Shown: positions 25,134 to 34,769, counted from the first letter of the stretch. The stretch: DNA of 64,000 nt from UBA7703 sp034926785 (GCA_034926785.1 JAYFQU010000015.1:1-64000); one strand, 5' to 3'. Notes: generated by a model from the sequence alone, not told the origin. Made by a program: numbers and translations.

Positions 25134-25529
25134 ATGGCTACGTTTCGTTCGGATCGAAGGAACGAAGAGGTAAAAAAGACGGTCAGCGAGATTATTCGCG
25201 AGATGAAGGATCCCAGAATTTCGCCGATGACGACGCTGACGGATGTCGACATGACAAAAGACCTCAAATATGCAAAGATCAAGGTTTCCGTATACGATGA
25301 CGATGAGAAGCAGCGTGTTTCCAGCGTGGAAGCGCTGAACCACGCCGCCGGATTCATCGCGCATGAGCTTGGCGCGCGGATGCGCATCCGCGCCGTGCCG
25401 AGCATGAAGTTTATGCTTGACAATACGATTGCCTATAGCGTACGGATTTCAGAAATTCTCAACGGGCTTCATAAAAGCGAAGATTCCATGAAAGAGGATG
25501 ACGCGCATACAGACGAAGGAGAGGAGTGA
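25134..25529 (+). CDS. rbfA: Ribosome-binding factor A
   Basis: A 131-residue KH-fold protein that acts late in 30S assembly and cold adaptation. The signature segments are RNEEVKKTVSEIIREMKDPRI and the SVEALNHAAGFIAHELGARM helix, followed by PSMKFMLDNTI. The acidic tail (KEDDAHTDEGEE) is a common variable extension. The ATG at 25134 has GGAGGAGG upstream; an earlier in-frame start at 25095 is not needed. It sits between infB and a DHH phosphoesterase gene, the standard order. Confidence 0.96.
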   Translation: MATFRSDRRNEEVKKTVSEIIREMKDPRISPMTTLTDVDMTKDLKYAKIKVSVYDDDEKQRVSSVEALNHAAGFIAHELGARMRIRAVPSMKFMLDNTIAYSVRISEILNGLHKSEDSMKEDDAHTDEGEE

Positions 25530-25534
25530 CGGGC

Positions 25535-26497
25535 ATGTTGCAGGACGCCGTCCGGTTTTTGCGGACGCACGATGATATTCTGCTGATTGCGCACGTCTCC
25601 CCGGATGGCGACACGCTCGGCAGCAGCTTTGCGCTTTACGGCGCTCTGCTGGAGCTTGGCAAACACGCACAGGTGGTCTGCGAAGACCCCGTTCCTGCGA
25701 TTTACCGCTTTCTTCCCTTTTCCGACCAACTGATACCGCCCGAGCAGGCAAAGCCTGCTGAGGCGGTTGTTTGCGTGGACTGCGCGGATATTGCGCGCAC
25801 TGGTCGGTGCGAACCGCTGTTTCGCGCCGCGAAAGCGACGCTCAACATTGACCATCACGGCACCAACGACCGCTATGCCGAGGAAAACTACGTGCAAAAG
25901 GCGGGCGCTACGGGTGAACTGATCTTCAACGTGATCGCCTGCATGAAGATTACGCTTAACAAGAATATCGCTAGCTGCCTCTATGCGGCAATTACGACCG
26001 ACACGGGCAATTTTTCTTATTCTAACACCACGCCGGACACCATGCGAATCGCGGCGGATATCCTCGACACCGGCATCGACCTGCCCTATCTCAACCGCTG
26101 TCTGTTTCGGACGATTCCATTCCATAAACTCAAGCTGCACGCTCTTGCCGTGAGCAAAACGCAGCTTTTTGAATATGGCCGAATCGGGATTTCGTTTATC
26201 ACGATGGATGAGATTCAGTCCTGCGGGGCGACAAACGAAGACAGCGAGGGCATCATCGATTCCATCCGCGACATCGACAGCGTAGAGATCGCAGCCTTTT
26301 TGCGTGAGAGTGAGGGCGGGCTGATTCGCGTCAGTCTGCGCGGGAAGTCCAGCGCGGATGTGAGCAGGATCGCCACGCGGTTTGGCGGCGGCGGGCACAA
26401 ACTCGCGGCGGGCTGCACGCTGGAAGCTTCGGTTGAGAGCGCATTCGGGCAGATTCTGGACGCGGCAAAAGAGCTTCTGGTCGGGTCTGGCGATTGA
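25535..26497 (+). CDS. nrnA: DHH-family oligoribonuclease / pAp phosphatase NrnA
   Basis: A 320-residue phosphoesterase of the RecJ/DHH-DHHA1 family. Metal-binding motifs are VSPDGDTLGSS, VCVDCAD, IDHHGTND and TDTGNFSYSNT; the substrate-binding DHHA1 domain ends in GGGHKLAAG. NrnA degrades nanoRNA to mononucleotides and dephosphorylates pAp. The ATG at 25535 has GGAG at good spacing; an in-frame GTG at 25526 overlaps the rbfA stop and is a weaker choice. It sits between rbfA and truB, as in many Clostridia. Confidence 0.94.
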   Translation: MLQDAVRFLRTHDDILLIAHVSPDGDTLGSSFALYGALLELGKHAQVVCEDPVPAIYRFLPFSDQLIPPEQAKPAEAVVCVDCADIARTGRCEPLFRAAKATLNIDHHGTNDRYAEENYVQKAGATGELIFNVIACMKITLNKNIASCLYAAITTDTGNFSYSNTTPDTMRIAADILDTGIDLPYLNRCLFRTIPFHKLKLHALAVSKTQLFEYGRIGISFITMDEIQSCGATNEDSEGIIDSIRDIDSVEIAAFLRESEGGLIRVSLRGKSSADVSRIATRFGGGGHKLAAGCTLEASVESAFGQILDAAKELLVGSGD

Positions 26498-26498
26498 T

Positions 26499-27377
26499 AT
26501 GGACGGGATTGTGACCATCCTGAAACCGCCGGGCATGACGTCCAGCAATGCGGTATACGACGTGCGCAAGATTTTTTCGGAGCAGCGGGCCGGGCATCTT
26601 GGCACGCTGGATCCAGCGGCGGCGGGCGTACTGCCCATCTGCCTCGGCCGCGCGACGCGTTTGTTTGATATTCTTGTCGACAAGGACAAGGAATATTATT
26701 TTGAGGCGGCTTTTGGCACCCAAACCGATACGCAGGACGCCTGCGGAAGGGTTCTTTCGCGCGATGGCACGCGCGTGCAACGGCAGCAACTGCTTGACAT
26801 CCTGCCGGAGTTTCTTGGCGGGCAGATGCAGGCGGCATCCATCTATTCCGCGTTGAAGGTGGACGGCAGAAAGATGTATGATCTTGCCCGCGCGGGTGAG
26901 ACGGTTGCGCCGAAGACGCGGGAAATCTGCGTTCATGAAATCGAGCTGATTGAGCAGACGGGGGAGAATCGCTTTCTCCTGCGCACGGTCTGTTCGCGGG
27001 GAACCTACATTCGTTCCCTCTGCGAAAGCATCGCCGAGCGCCTCGGTACCGTGGCTTATGTTCCGTTTCTTCTACGCTCACGCAGCGGCCCCTTTACTCT
27101 GCGGCAGGCAAAAACCGTGCCCGAGCTGGAGGCGGAGAAGGCGGCGGGAACGCTTCTCGACGCCGTTGTCTCCTGTGAAACGGCTACGATATTTCTGCCG
27201 GCGCTGGAGCTGGAGGCGGACAGGAAAACACCAACCCAAAACGGGCTGGAGACGCATCTGCGCGGCGTGGCGGACGGTATGGTCCGCGCCTATGCGGACG
27301 GCGAATTTTTAGGAATCGGAGTGGTCTCCCGTGGGAGTTTCCGGCTCTCGATTCATCTTTACGGTGAAAAAAACTAG
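26499..27377 (+). CDS. truB: tRNA pseudouridine(55) synthase TruB
   Basis: A 292-residue enzyme that makes pseudouridine 55 in the T loop of tRNAs. Catalytic D38 lies in GHLGTLDPAAAGVLP; other family stretches are LKPPGMTSSNAV and SRGTYIRSLCESIAERLG. A short C-terminal PUA-like segment follows residue about 235. The ATG at 26499 begins two bases after the nrnA stop (TGATATG), so the two are translationally coupled. The upstream open frame from 26382 overlaps nrnA and is not real. Confidence 0.96.
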   Translation: MDGIVTILKPPGMTSSNAVYDVRKIFSEQRAGHLGTLDPAAAGVLPICLGRATRLFDILVDKDKEYYFEAAFGTQTDTQDACGRVLSRDGTRVQRQQLLDILPEFLGGQMQAASIYSALKVDGRKMYDLARAGETVAPKTREICVHEIELIEQTGENRFLLRTVCSRGTYIRSLCESIAERLGTVAYVPFLLRSRSGPFTLRQAKTVPELEAEKAAGTLLDAVVSCETATIFLPALELEADRKTPTQNGLETHLRGVADGMVRAYADGEFLGIGVVSRGSFRLSIHLYGEKN

Positions 27378-27430
27378 GCTTCGTCTCCGCTTCTATTCAA
27401 GAAGCGCGGCGCTTAACACTTGAGGTATCT

Positions 27431-28321
27431 ATGGCAGAATTAATCCCCGCCGTCGTCGCCCTAGGCATGTTTGACGGCGTACATCTAGGACATCGGGCGC
27501 TTATGTCCCGCTTGCTGAAAGAGGCGGAGCGCTTAGACGCCGCCCCTTGCGTCTATACGTTTTCCAATCATCCGCTGGAGGTGCTGGGCGGCAGCGTTAA
27601 GCTGCTTTCGGGCGTTGGGGAGCGCAACAAGCTGCTCCGCGCGCTTGGCGCTGAGCGTGTTCTGAGCGTACCCTTTACCAAAGAGATGGCGGCTCTGGGA
27701 ACGGAACAGTTCGTTGACCTGCTGATGGAGCGGTGGGAGATTCGCGGGCTGGTGGTGGGCTACAATTATACCTGCGGCGATCATGGCGCGGGCACGCCGG
27801 AGACGCTCGCCGAGATCGGCGAACGGCGAGGTTTTTCCGTTTCCGTGGTGGAGCCCGTGATGTTTGCGGGCACACCGGTTTCAAGTACGCGCATCCGCGA
27901 AGCGATTGAGCGAGGGGATGTGTCGCTTGCAAAGGAACTGCTTGCGCGGCGGTATACCCTCTCCGGTACGGTGGTGCAGAACAAGCGCATCGGAAGGCGG
28001 ATCGGGTTCCCGACGGCGAACATCGAGGCGGATCCTAAGCGTGTGATCCCGGCGGACGGCGTCTATGCCTCCATAGCCTATGTCGGCGGCGCGGCCTATC
28101 GCGCGGTGACGAATATCGGCAGCAATCCGACCGTGTATGGCGAAACGCTGACCATCGAGACGCACCTGATTGAGTTTGACGCGGATATCTATGGCGAAGC
28201 GCTGACGGTGGCCTTTCGTAAACGCCTGCGCGGCGAGGCGATGTTCGACTCTCTGGATGCGCTGAAAGAACAGATTCGTCGGGATGTCCTGGAGGCATCC
28301 GCACTCAAGGATTTAGGTTAG
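27431..28321 (+). CDS. ribF: Bifunctional riboflavin kinase / FAD synthetase RibF
   Basis: A 296-residue enzyme that makes FMN and FAD. The N-terminal nucleotidyltransferase domain has ALGMFDGVHLGHRAL and the later VSSTRIREAIERG; the C-terminal kinase domain has RIGFPTANIEADPKRVIPADGVYAS and NIGSNPTVYGE. Length and domain order are normal. It follows truB by 53 bases and precedes rpsO, a conserved location. No FMN riboswitch is visible upstream. Confidence 0.97.
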   Translation: MAELIPAVVALGMFDGVHLGHRALMSRLLKEAERLDAAPCVYTFSNHPLEVLGGSVKLLSGVGERNKLLRALGAERVLSVPFTKEMAALGTEQFVDLLMERWEIRGLVVGYNYTCGDHGAGTPETLAEIGERRGFSVSVVEPVMFAGTPVSSTRIREAIERGDVSLAKELLARRYTLSGTVVQNKRIGRRIGFPTANIEADPKRVIPADGVYASIAYVGGAAYRAVTNIGSNPTVYGETLTIETHLIEFDADIYGEALTVAFRKRLRGEAMFDSLDALKEQIRRDVLEASALKDLG

Positions 28322-28381
28322 AGTAACGAAACTTACGGGGTTTGGGCGGCATAATATAAGATATTTATCTGTGAACGGTTG

Positions 28382-28410
28382 TTTACAAGAGTATTCGGAT
28401 ATGCTATCAT
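28382..28410 (+). promoter_or_regulatory. Promoter of rpsO
   Basis: TTTACA (28382-28387), 17 bases, TATCAT (28405-28410). A leader of about 85 bases precedes the rpsO start. Confidence 0.6.
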
Positions 28411-28500
28411 GTATAAGCATTCAAATGCCGTTTACCGGGATATACGACACTCCGACGTATTTCTCAGTTCACGGGAGAAAAGAAAAAGGAGAAAAAGACC

Positions 28501-28758
28501 ATGACTAAGACAGAAACCATTGAAAAGTACGCGCTTCACGAAGGCGACACCGGTTCCCCGGAAGTGCAGATTGCTCTCCTGACCGAGCGCATCAACCACC
28601 TCAACGAGCACCTCAAGCTGCACATGAAGGATCACCACTCGCGCCGCGGGTTGCTCAAAATGGTCGGTCAGCGCAGAGGACTTCTGAACTACCTCAAGGA
28701 AAAGGACATCGAGCGTTACAGAACGATCGCTGCAAGCCTGAACATCCGTATTAAGTAA
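28501..28758 (+). CDS. rpsO: 30S ribosomal protein S15
   Basis: An 85-residue S15, which binds the central domain of 16S rRNA. It contains TGSPEVQIALLTERINHLNEHLK and HHSRRGLLKMVGQRRGLLNYL, the conserved rRNA-contact helices. It is a few residues shorter than the usual 88-89 at the C-terminus but complete in its core. The ATG follows AAAAGGAG. It has its own promoter and terminator, and precedes pnp as in most bacteria. Confidence 0.98.
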   Translation: MTKTETIEKYALHEGDTGSPEVQIALLTERINHLNEHLKLHMKDHHSRRGLLKMVGQRRGLLNYLKEKDIERYRTIAASLNIRIK

Positions 28759-28763
28759 AAGGT

Positions 28764-28793
28764 AAAGGCGGGATTGTTCCCGCCTTTCTTTTT
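28764..28793 (+). terminator. Terminator after rpsO
   Basis: A perfect 10-bp stem (AAAGGCGGGA/TCCCGCCTTT) with a 4-base loop, followed by CTTTTTAT, beginning six bases after the rpsO stop. Confidence 0.9.
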
Positions 28794-28915
28794 ATATGCT
28801 TCGCCTATACCAGTCGCGCAAAAGGAATCGATCAAGCAGCCGAAAGCGCGCGGGCGAACACTGAAATTGGGATTAAAAAAAGAAGATAAAAGAAAAAGAA
28901 GGAGCAAACAAAACA

Positions 28916-31012
28916 ATGGAACGTAACTTCCAGATGCAGCTTGGCGGGCGGACGCTCATCGTCGAAACCGGCAAGTATGCCGAACAGGCAGGCGGAAGCT
29001 GTCTTGTTCGCATGGGCGATACGGCGGTGCTGGTATGCGCCACGATCGCAAAAACCGCACGCGACGGCGTGGATTTTCTGCCGCTGTCGGTAGAATATCA
29101 GGAGAAGCTTTACTCGGTCGGCAAGATTCCCGGTGGATTCATCAAGCGGGAAGGCCGCCCGACCGACCGCGCGATTCTAAGCTCGCGCCTCATAGACCGC
29201 CCCCTGCGTCCGCTTTTCCCGAAGGGATTTTATAACGACGTACAGGTGGTTGCCACCGTTATGTCCGTTGAGCAGGACGTTCAGCCGGAACTGCTCGCCA
29301 TGATCGGCTCCTCCGCCGCGCTGGCGATCAGCGAAGCGCCGTTTGCCGGACCGACCGGCTCGGTTGCTGTTGGTTTTGTGGATGGCGAATATGTCATCAA
29401 CCCGGACGTTGCGCAGCGCGAAAAAAGCCGCCTGAGCCTCACCGTCGCCGGCACGAAAGATGCCGTGATGATGGTTGAAGCGGGCGCAAACGAGATCACC
29501 GAGGACGAAATGCTCGGCGCGATCCTCTTTGCGCATGAGGAGATCAAGAAGATTGTCGCCTTTATCGCAGAGATCGAGGCCGAGGTGGGCAAGCAGAAGA
29601 TGGAGCCTGTGGTCTACCATCCGGACGAAGAGCTCGAGCAGAAGGTTCGCGCGTTTGCGTTTGACAAGGTTGTCTGGTCTCTGGATACCTTTGATCGCTC
29701 GGAGCGCGAAGTGCGCGGCGAGCAGGTGAAGGCGGAGGCGATCGAGGCCTTCAAAGAAGAATATCCCGAAGGCGCGAAGGATATCGGCGCAGTCCTCTAT
29801 AACATCACCAAGGAAGTTGTTCGCGATAAGATCATCAACAAGAAGGTTCGCCCCGACGGGCGCGCGCAGGATGAGATCCGCCCCATCTGGAGCGAGGTCG
29901 GCATCTTTGGCCGCACGCATGGCAGCGCGGTTTTCACCCGCGGTCAGACGCAGGTGATGACCATTGCCACCCTTGGCACGATCTCCGAGGCGCAGTCCCT
30001 TGACGGGCTTTCGCTGGAGGAGAGCAAGCGCTATATGCACCAGTATAATATGCCGCCGTACAGCACGGGCGAAGCAAAGCCCATGCGCGGCGTTGGCCGG
30101 CGCGAAATTGGTCACGGCGCCCTCGCGGAGCGCGCGCTGGAGCCGGTTTTGCCGAGCGAAGCGGAGTTTCCGTATTGCATGCGTCTCGTGAGCGAGGTCA
30201 TCAGCTCCAACGGCTCCACCTCGCAGGCTTCTATTTGTGCGAGCACACTGGCGCTGCTGGATGCGGGCGTCCCGATCAAAAAGTCCGTCGCGGGTGTCGC
30301 GATGGGCCTCATCAAGGACGACAGCACCGGCAATATCGCCATCCTGACCGATATTCAAGGCCTTGAGGACTTTCTCGGCGATATGGACTTTAAGGTTGCC
30401 GGTACGCGGGACGGCATCACCGCCATCCAGATGGATATCAAGATCAAGGGCATCAACAAGGAAATTTTGACCCGTGCGCTCGAACAGGCCCGCAAGGGAC
30501 GCATGTTCATTCTCGACAAGATGGACGAAACCCTGCGTGAAGCGCGCGCGGAGCTCTCGCCCTATGCGCCGCGGATCATTACCTTCAAGATCAATCCGGA
30601 CAAGATTCGTGAGGTCATTGGCAGCGGCGGCAAGACGATCAACAAGATCATTGCCGATACCGGCGTTAAGATCGACATTGAAGACGACGGCACGGTCTAC
30701 ATTGCCTCCCCGGATTCCGCGGCGGCGACGGAAGCCAAGCGCATCATCGACGGCATCGTCAAGGAGATTGAGGTTGGCGACGTCTACCTCGGCACTGTGG
30801 TTGGCATCAAGGAGTTTGGCGCGTTCATCAACCTCAAGCCAGGCACGGACGGCCTCCTGCATATCTCCCGCATCGCTAACAAGCGTGTGGAGAAGGTTGA
30901 GGACGTGCTCTCCATGGGCGAGCAGGTGCTCGTGCGCGTCATTGACATCGACGCAAAGACCGGCAAGATCAGCCTGACCCGCAAGGATATGCTTCCGGCG
31001 GACAAAGACTAA
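28916..31012 (+). CDS. pnp: Polyribonucleotide nucleotidyltransferase (PNPase)
   Basis: A 698-residue phosphorolytic 3'-5' exoribonuclease that forms a trimer. Two RNase PH domains are joined by an alpha domain; the second core has EVISSNGSTSQAS and the catalytic region around KVAGTRDGITAIQMDIK. A KH domain (IREVIGSGGKTINKII, near residue 560) and an S1 domain (near 620-690, VVGIKEFGAFINL) follow. It acts in mRNA decay and quality control. The ATG at 28916 follows AAGGAG. It has a strong terminator and lies in the conserved rpsO-pnp order. Confidence 0.98.
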   Translation: MERNFQMQLGGRTLIVETGKYAEQAGGSCLVRMGDTAVLVCATIAKTARDGVDFLPLSVEYQEKLYSVGKIPGGFIKREGRPTDRAILSSRLIDRPLRPLFPKGFYNDVQVVATVMSVEQDVQPELLAMIGSSAALAISEAPFAGPTGSVAVGFVDGEYVINPDVAQREKSRLSLTVAGTKDAVMMVEAGANEITEDEMLGAILFAHEEIKKIVAFIAEIEAEVGKQKMEPVVYHPDEELEQKVRAFAFDKVVWSLDTFDRSEREVRGEQVKAEAIEAFKEEYPEGAKDIGAVLYNITKEVVRDKIINKKVRPDGRAQDEIRPIWSEVGIFGRTHGSAVFTRGQTQVMTIATLGTISEAQSLDGLSLEESKRYMHQYNMPPYSTGEAKPMRGVGRREIGHGALAERALEPVLPSEAEFPYCMRLVSEVISSNGSTSQASICASTLALLDAGVPIKKSVAGVAMGLIKDDSTGNIAILTDIQGLEDFLGDMDFKVAGTRDGITAIQMDIKIKGINKEILTRALEQARKGRMFILDKMDETLREARAELSPYAPRIITFKINPDKIREVIGSGGKTINKIIADTGVKIDIEDDGTVYIASPDSAAATEAKRIIDGIVKEIEVGDVYLGTVVGIKEFGAFINLKPGTDGLLHISRIANKRVEKVEDVLSMGEQVLVRVIDIDAKTGKISLTRKDMLPADKD

Positions 31013-31036
31013 GTTCCGAAGCGAAGAACACCATTG

Positions 31037-31061
31037 GGCGCGGCGGCAACGCCGCGCCTTT
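31037..31061 (+). terminator. Terminator after pnp
   Basis: A perfect 9-bp GC stem (GGCGCGGCG/CGCCGCGCC, 31037-31058) with a GCAA tetraloop, followed by TTTCCT, 25 bases after the pnp stop. The stem is strong but the U-run is short. Confidence 0.75.
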
Positions 31062-31151
31062 CCTGTGCGGAGAATACCTGTCGCACAAGAGATGAAATTA
31101 TGATAGAATACAACATTGTCAGCATTTTACGCACGAAAGGGAACCAGTAGT

Positions 31152-32411
31152 ATGATTCGCCAGACGATTTTGCCAAACGGGATTCGGCTGATTTATGAAA
31201 AGATGGAGCATGTCCGCTCCGTCTCCATGGGCGTATGGGTGGATACCGGTTCCGTGCGCGAAACGCAGGAGACCGCGGGCGCCTCGCACCTCATCGAGCA
31301 CATGGTGTTTAAGGGCACCGAACGCAGGAGCGCGGAGCAGATTGCCATTGAGATGGATGCTGTTGGCGGCAACATCAACGCCTTTACAAGCAAGGAGAAC
31401 ACCTGCTTTTATGCGAAGGTGTTGGATGAGCATTTGGATTTGGTATCCGATGTGCTCTCCGATTTGACGTTCCACAGCGTATTTGACCCGGAAGAGCTCA
31501 AAAAAGAGCAGGGCGTCGTTCTGGAAGAGATATTGATGAATGAAGACAGCCCGGAGGATCTTGTCAGCGAGGAGAGCAACATGCTTTTCTTTGGCGAGGA
31601 ACCGCTGGCGAGTCCGATTCTTGGAACCAAGGAAAGCGTGCGTGCGTTCACGCGCGAGACGCTGCTGGCCTATAAAAACGAATTTTATGTGCCGAACAAT
31701 ATCGTCGTCGCCTGCGCGGGCAATTTTGAAGAATCCGCGCTGATCGACTCCGCCACCCGATGGTTTGATCAATCTGCTTCTCCGCGGGCAACGCAGCCGA
31801 TCCTGCAGCGCTTTCCCGGCGGCAAGAAGGAGAGGTTTATCGAAAAGGACGTTGAGCAGATACATATCTGTCTGACGCTGCCCGGATTTGCGCGGGACGA
31901 CGCGGGGCAATACCCGCTCGCCGTGCTCTCCAACATCATCGGCGGCAGCATGAGCTCGCGGCTGTTTCAGTCGATTCGGGAGAAGCTGGGGCTCGCATAC
32001 TCCGTCTACTCCTACCCCACGAGCTACACGGGTACGGGAACGCTGACCCTCTATGCCGGAACGGGTGAAAAGCAGGCGAAAGAAGTGCTCTTGCGTATGA
32101 TCGAGGAGATAGAGCGCGTGCGAAAGGATGGCGTCACGGAAGAGGAGTTGATTCGCTGCCGCGATCAACTCAAGGGCAGTTATCTGCTGGGTATGGAGTC
32201 CAGTGGATCGCGCATGAACGCGCTGGGTAAGACGCTGCTGTTACAAAAACGTGAATATAGCGAAGCAGAGACACTCCGGCGAATCGAATGTGTTACAATG
32301 GATGATATTGAACGCATTCTTCCGGTTTGCCTTGACCTTAACGAGGCCAGCGCGGCGTTTGTCGGCCGACTGAAAAAGAGCAAAGCGGCGCTTTCAGAAG
32401 CGCTTCGCTGA
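31152..32411 (+). CDS. M16-family zinc peptidase
   Basis: A 419-residue insulinase-like peptidase of the processing-peptidase type. The inverted zinc motif HxxEH is H46-L-I-E49-H50 (ASHLIEHMVFKGT), and the third ligand region is QGVVLEEILMNEDSP. The C-terminal M16 domain has REKLGLAYSVYSY. Its position after pnp matches the Bacillus ymxG/mlpA gene, whose product is a processing protease. The ATG at 31152 follows AAAGGGA; the upstream in-frame start at 31116 is not preferred. The substrate is not known. Confidence 0.95.
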   Translation: MIRQTILPNGIRLIYEKMEHVRSVSMGVWVDTGSVRETQETAGASHLIEHMVFKGTERRSAEQIAIEMDAVGGNINAFTSKENTCFYAKVLDEHLDLVSDVLSDLTFHSVFDPEELKKEQGVVLEEILMNEDSPEDLVSEESNMLFFGEEPLASPILGTKESVRAFTRETLLAYKNEFYVPNNIVVACAGNFEESALIDSATRWFDQSASPRATQPILQRFPGGKKERFIEKDVEQIHICLTLPGFARDDAGQYPLAVLSNIIGGSMSSRLFQSIREKLGLAYSVYSYPTSYTGTGTLTLYAGTGEKQAKEVLLRMIEEIERVRKDGVTEEELIRCRDQLKGSYLLGMESSGSRMNALGKTLLLQKREYSEAETLRRIECVTMDDIERILPVCLDLNEASAAFVGRLKKSKAALSEALR

Positions 32412-32465
32412 ACAGGAACATGGGCGGCATCAGGCTTAGGATTGACCACACGGGAGGAAACCACG

Positions 32466-32837
32466 TTGGATAAACTGGATGTGATTTTTCAACTGCAGCA
32501 GTCGTTGGATAACGACATCGCCGCGCGCAGAAACCTGAATTTTTCGCGTGAGGAATGGATGCAAAAAGAGGTGCTCGCCATGATTTCGGAACTCTCCGAA
32601 GTGCTGGACGAGGTCAACTTCAAATGGTGGAAAAATCCAAAGCAGGTGGACGATGCAGCGCTCAAAGGCGAGATCGTCGACATTTTGCACTTCTTTGTGA
32701 GCATGTGCCTCAAGAGCGGAATGACCGCCGAGGAGCTGTTTGACCTCTACAAAATGAAAAACCAGGAGAACTTTGACCGCCAGTATGGCAGGTCCCCTAA
32801 ACACGGCTATGAGATCGGCGGTGATGTGAATGGCTAA
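32466..32837 (+). CDS. All-alpha NTP pyrophosphatase, dUTPase_2-like
   Basis: A 123-residue member of the MazG/dimeric dUTPase superfamily. The metal-binding pattern ExxE...ExxD is seen in SELSEVLDEVNFKWWK and GEIVDILHFFVSM. The sequence is closest in pattern to the pfam dUTPase_2 group, which would hydrolyse dUTP to dUMP, but it is shorter than typical members, so another NTP substrate is possible. The start is TTG at 32466 with GGGAGG upstream. It overlaps the next gene by 8 bases. Confidence 0.75.
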   Translation: MDKLDVIFQLQQSLDNDIAARRNLNFSREEWMQKEVLAMISELSEVLDEVNFKWWKNPKQVDDAALKGEIVDILHFFVSMCLKSGMTAEELFDLYKMKNQENFDRQYGRSPKHGYEIGGDVNG

Positions 32838-34023
32838 ACCAAAAATGCGGTTGACGGGCCGCTTCTTTGTAATGATTCTTGTTGTTGCCGGCATTATTGC
32901 GCTCGTGGTGGTCGTTGCCAATTTGACGAAGAAGACCGGTGAAATCGAGTTTGGCTCTCTCGGCGCGGATCTGGAGGTTTCCGCCGCGATCATACGCGAC
33001 GAAAAGATCGTCATGTCGGAACCCTATGAGAAGATCACATTTGACGTGGTGGAAGGGGAAACGGTCAACAACGATCAGGTGATTGCCCAGCTCTATAAGC
33101 GCGGCTATCAGGACGAGACGATGGTCTCCCTTCTGAACCTGCAAAAACAGATTTACGAGTATCAACTGCAACTGCTCGGCGGGCAGATTCCGCCGGAACT
33201 TGCGGAGCTCAACAGCAGCATTGACGAAGTTGAGATGCAAATTCGCGCGGTATCGCGCGGAGAGAGCACGCTGGACATGCTGGATCTGGAGCAGTCGCTC
33301 AAGGATTTGGATGCGCAGCGGGTTACTTTGATGCAGAGCGTTGTAACGCCGGATACGGCGCTGACACAGCTCTACAATGATCTCAAGAGCCAGCAGAATG
33401 TCATTACAGGCTGGCGGCGCGATATTAAAAACACCTCCGGTACGGGGATTGTCAGCTTTTATTTTGATGGATACGAGCAGGTGCTCAGCGTCAACAAGCT
33501 TTCAACAATCAACTCCGCGCTGGTGAAAAACGTCATCAGCGGCGGCAACACGGCGAAACTCGCGGACTCGACAAGCGAGGTGCCTCTCTACCGCATCATC
33601 AACAATACGCATTGGTTTATCGCGTTTGTAACGAGCTCCAGCGATCCCATGCGGCTGGCCGAGGGAGAGCAATACAGCGTGCTGTTTAAGGACTATTCCG
33701 ACCAGCAGTACACCGCAACCGCGCGCGCGAGCACGGTCTCCGAAAATGCCGTGGTCAATATTCTGGAGTTTAATTCGGACATTGGAAAGCTGATTGGAAC
33801 ACGCACGGTAGCCGCAACGATCAGCAAGTCCGCGCAGGGGTTGGTGGTGCCGCTCAAGGCAATTGAGATCGTCTCCGGCGTGCCGGGCATCAACATCACC
33901 TATGGAGATTCCGTGCTGCGCGTTGAGGTGGATATCCTCGCGCAGGACACAAAGAAGGCGGTCATCCGCGCGCATAACGCCTCGGATAATCTCACCGCCG
34001 GAATGAAGTATCTAAAGCCGTGA
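32830..34023 (+). CDS. HlyD-like membrane protein of the sepF neighbourhood
   Basis: A 397-residue protein with one N-terminal membrane helix (residues 12-32) followed by an extracellular part. It has a biotinyl-lipoyl-like strand region (EKITFDVVEGETVNNDQVIAQLYKRG), a coiled-coil segment (about 95-165) and a C-terminal beta domain. This is the plan of HlyD/membrane-fusion adaptors, although no ABC partner is adjacent. In Clostridia such a gene commonly precedes yggS and sepF, which suggests a link to the cell envelope or division. Function is not established. Confidence 0.7.
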   Translation: MAKPKMRLTGRFFVMILVVAGIIALVVVVANLTKKTGEIEFGSLGADLEVSAAIIRDEKIVMSEPYEKITFDVVEGETVNNDQVIAQLYKRGYQDETMVSLLNLQKQIYEYQLQLLGGQIPPELAELNSSIDEVEMQIRAVSRGESTLDMLDLEQSLKDLDAQRVTLMQSVVTPDTALTQLYNDLKSQQNVITGWRRDIKNTSGTGIVSFYFDGYEQVLSVNKLSTINSALVKNVISGGNTAKLADSTSEVPLYRIINNTHWFIAFVTSSSDPMRLAEGEQYSVLFKDYSDQQYTATARASTVSENAVVNILEFNSDIGKLIGTRTVAATISKSAQGLVVPLKAIEIVSGVPGINITYGDSVLRVEVDILAQDTKKAVIRAHNASDNLTAGMKYLKP

Positions 34024-34712
34024 CGGAGATTGCAAAAAACATTGCCGAGGTTCGCGCGGAAATGGCCCGCGCATGCGAGCGTGTCAACCGTTCGCCGGAG
34101 AGCGTAACGCTCGTTGCCGTGTCGAAATATCAAAATATCGAGCGCATACGCGAGGCAGCGGAGGCGGGGATTACCGCCTTTGGCGAGAATCACGCCCAAG
34201 AATTGAACGAAAAGAAAACTTTTTTTGAACAGCGCGGCTGCAAAGTGCATTTTATTGGACAACTGCAAACGAATAAGATAAAATATGTCTGCGGTTTTGC
34301 CGACCTTGTGGAATCGGTGGATCGGCAAAGCCTTGCGAGCGCCCTCAACCAAAAAGCGGAAGCGCTCGCGGTCGTTCAGGATATTTTGATCCAGGTCAAC
34401 ATCGGTGCGGAAGGCCAAAAAGGCGGCATACCCGGTGAAGACTTGGATTCTTTCACGGAATCCATCGCACATTATCCGTTTCTGCGTCTGCGCGGGCTCA
34501 TGTGCGTGCCGCCCGCCGTCGAGGCGGAGGCGGCAAGAGTGTATTTCAGGCAGATGCGCGCTCATTTTCTGCGGCTTTCGGAGCGGCTCGATCCCGTCAT
34601 ATTCAATACGCTCTCGATGGGGATGAGCCATGACTATTCGGTTGCGATCGAAGAAGGCGCAACGCAGGTTCGCGTTGGAAGCCGAATCTTCGGTGCGCGG
34701 GACAAAAAATAA
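34020..34712 (+). CDS. YggS/PLPBP-family pyridoxal phosphate homeostasis protein
   Basis: A 230-residue single-domain TIM-barrel protein that binds PLP without known catalysis and buffers vitamin B6. The PLP lysine is K36 in VAVSKYQN. Further family motifs are AFGENHAQEL, HFIGQLQTNK and LSMGMSHDYSVAIEEGATQVRVG (given in part for orientation). The start is GTG at 34020, overlapping the stop of the HlyD-like gene (GTGA). It is in the usual place before sepF. Confidence 0.95.
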   Translation: MTEIAKNIAEVRAEMARACERVNRSPESVTLVAVSKYQNIERIREAAEAGITAFGENHAQELNEKKTFFEQRGCKVHFIGQLQTNKIKYVCGFADLVESVDRQSLASALNQKAEALAVVQDILIQVNIGAEGQKGGIPGEDLDSFTESIAHYPFLRLRGLMCVPPAVEAEAARVYFRQMRAHFLRLSERLDPVIFNTLSMGMSHDYSVAIEEGATQVRVGSRIFGARDKK

Positions 34713-34769
34713 AGATGAAGGTATGCCGCGGGCGAAATGCTGCGGCTGACGATTTTCGGAGGAAGACGG

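Noticed and set aside
27378..27430. FMN riboswitch before ribF
   Set aside because: Only 53 bases separate truB and ribF, too short for the element, and no conserved FMN-aptamer sequence is seen.
29177..30862. 561-codon antisense frame over pnp
   Set aside because: Same reason: a codon-bias shadow of PNPase, rich in Asp/Leu/Arg with no domain signal.
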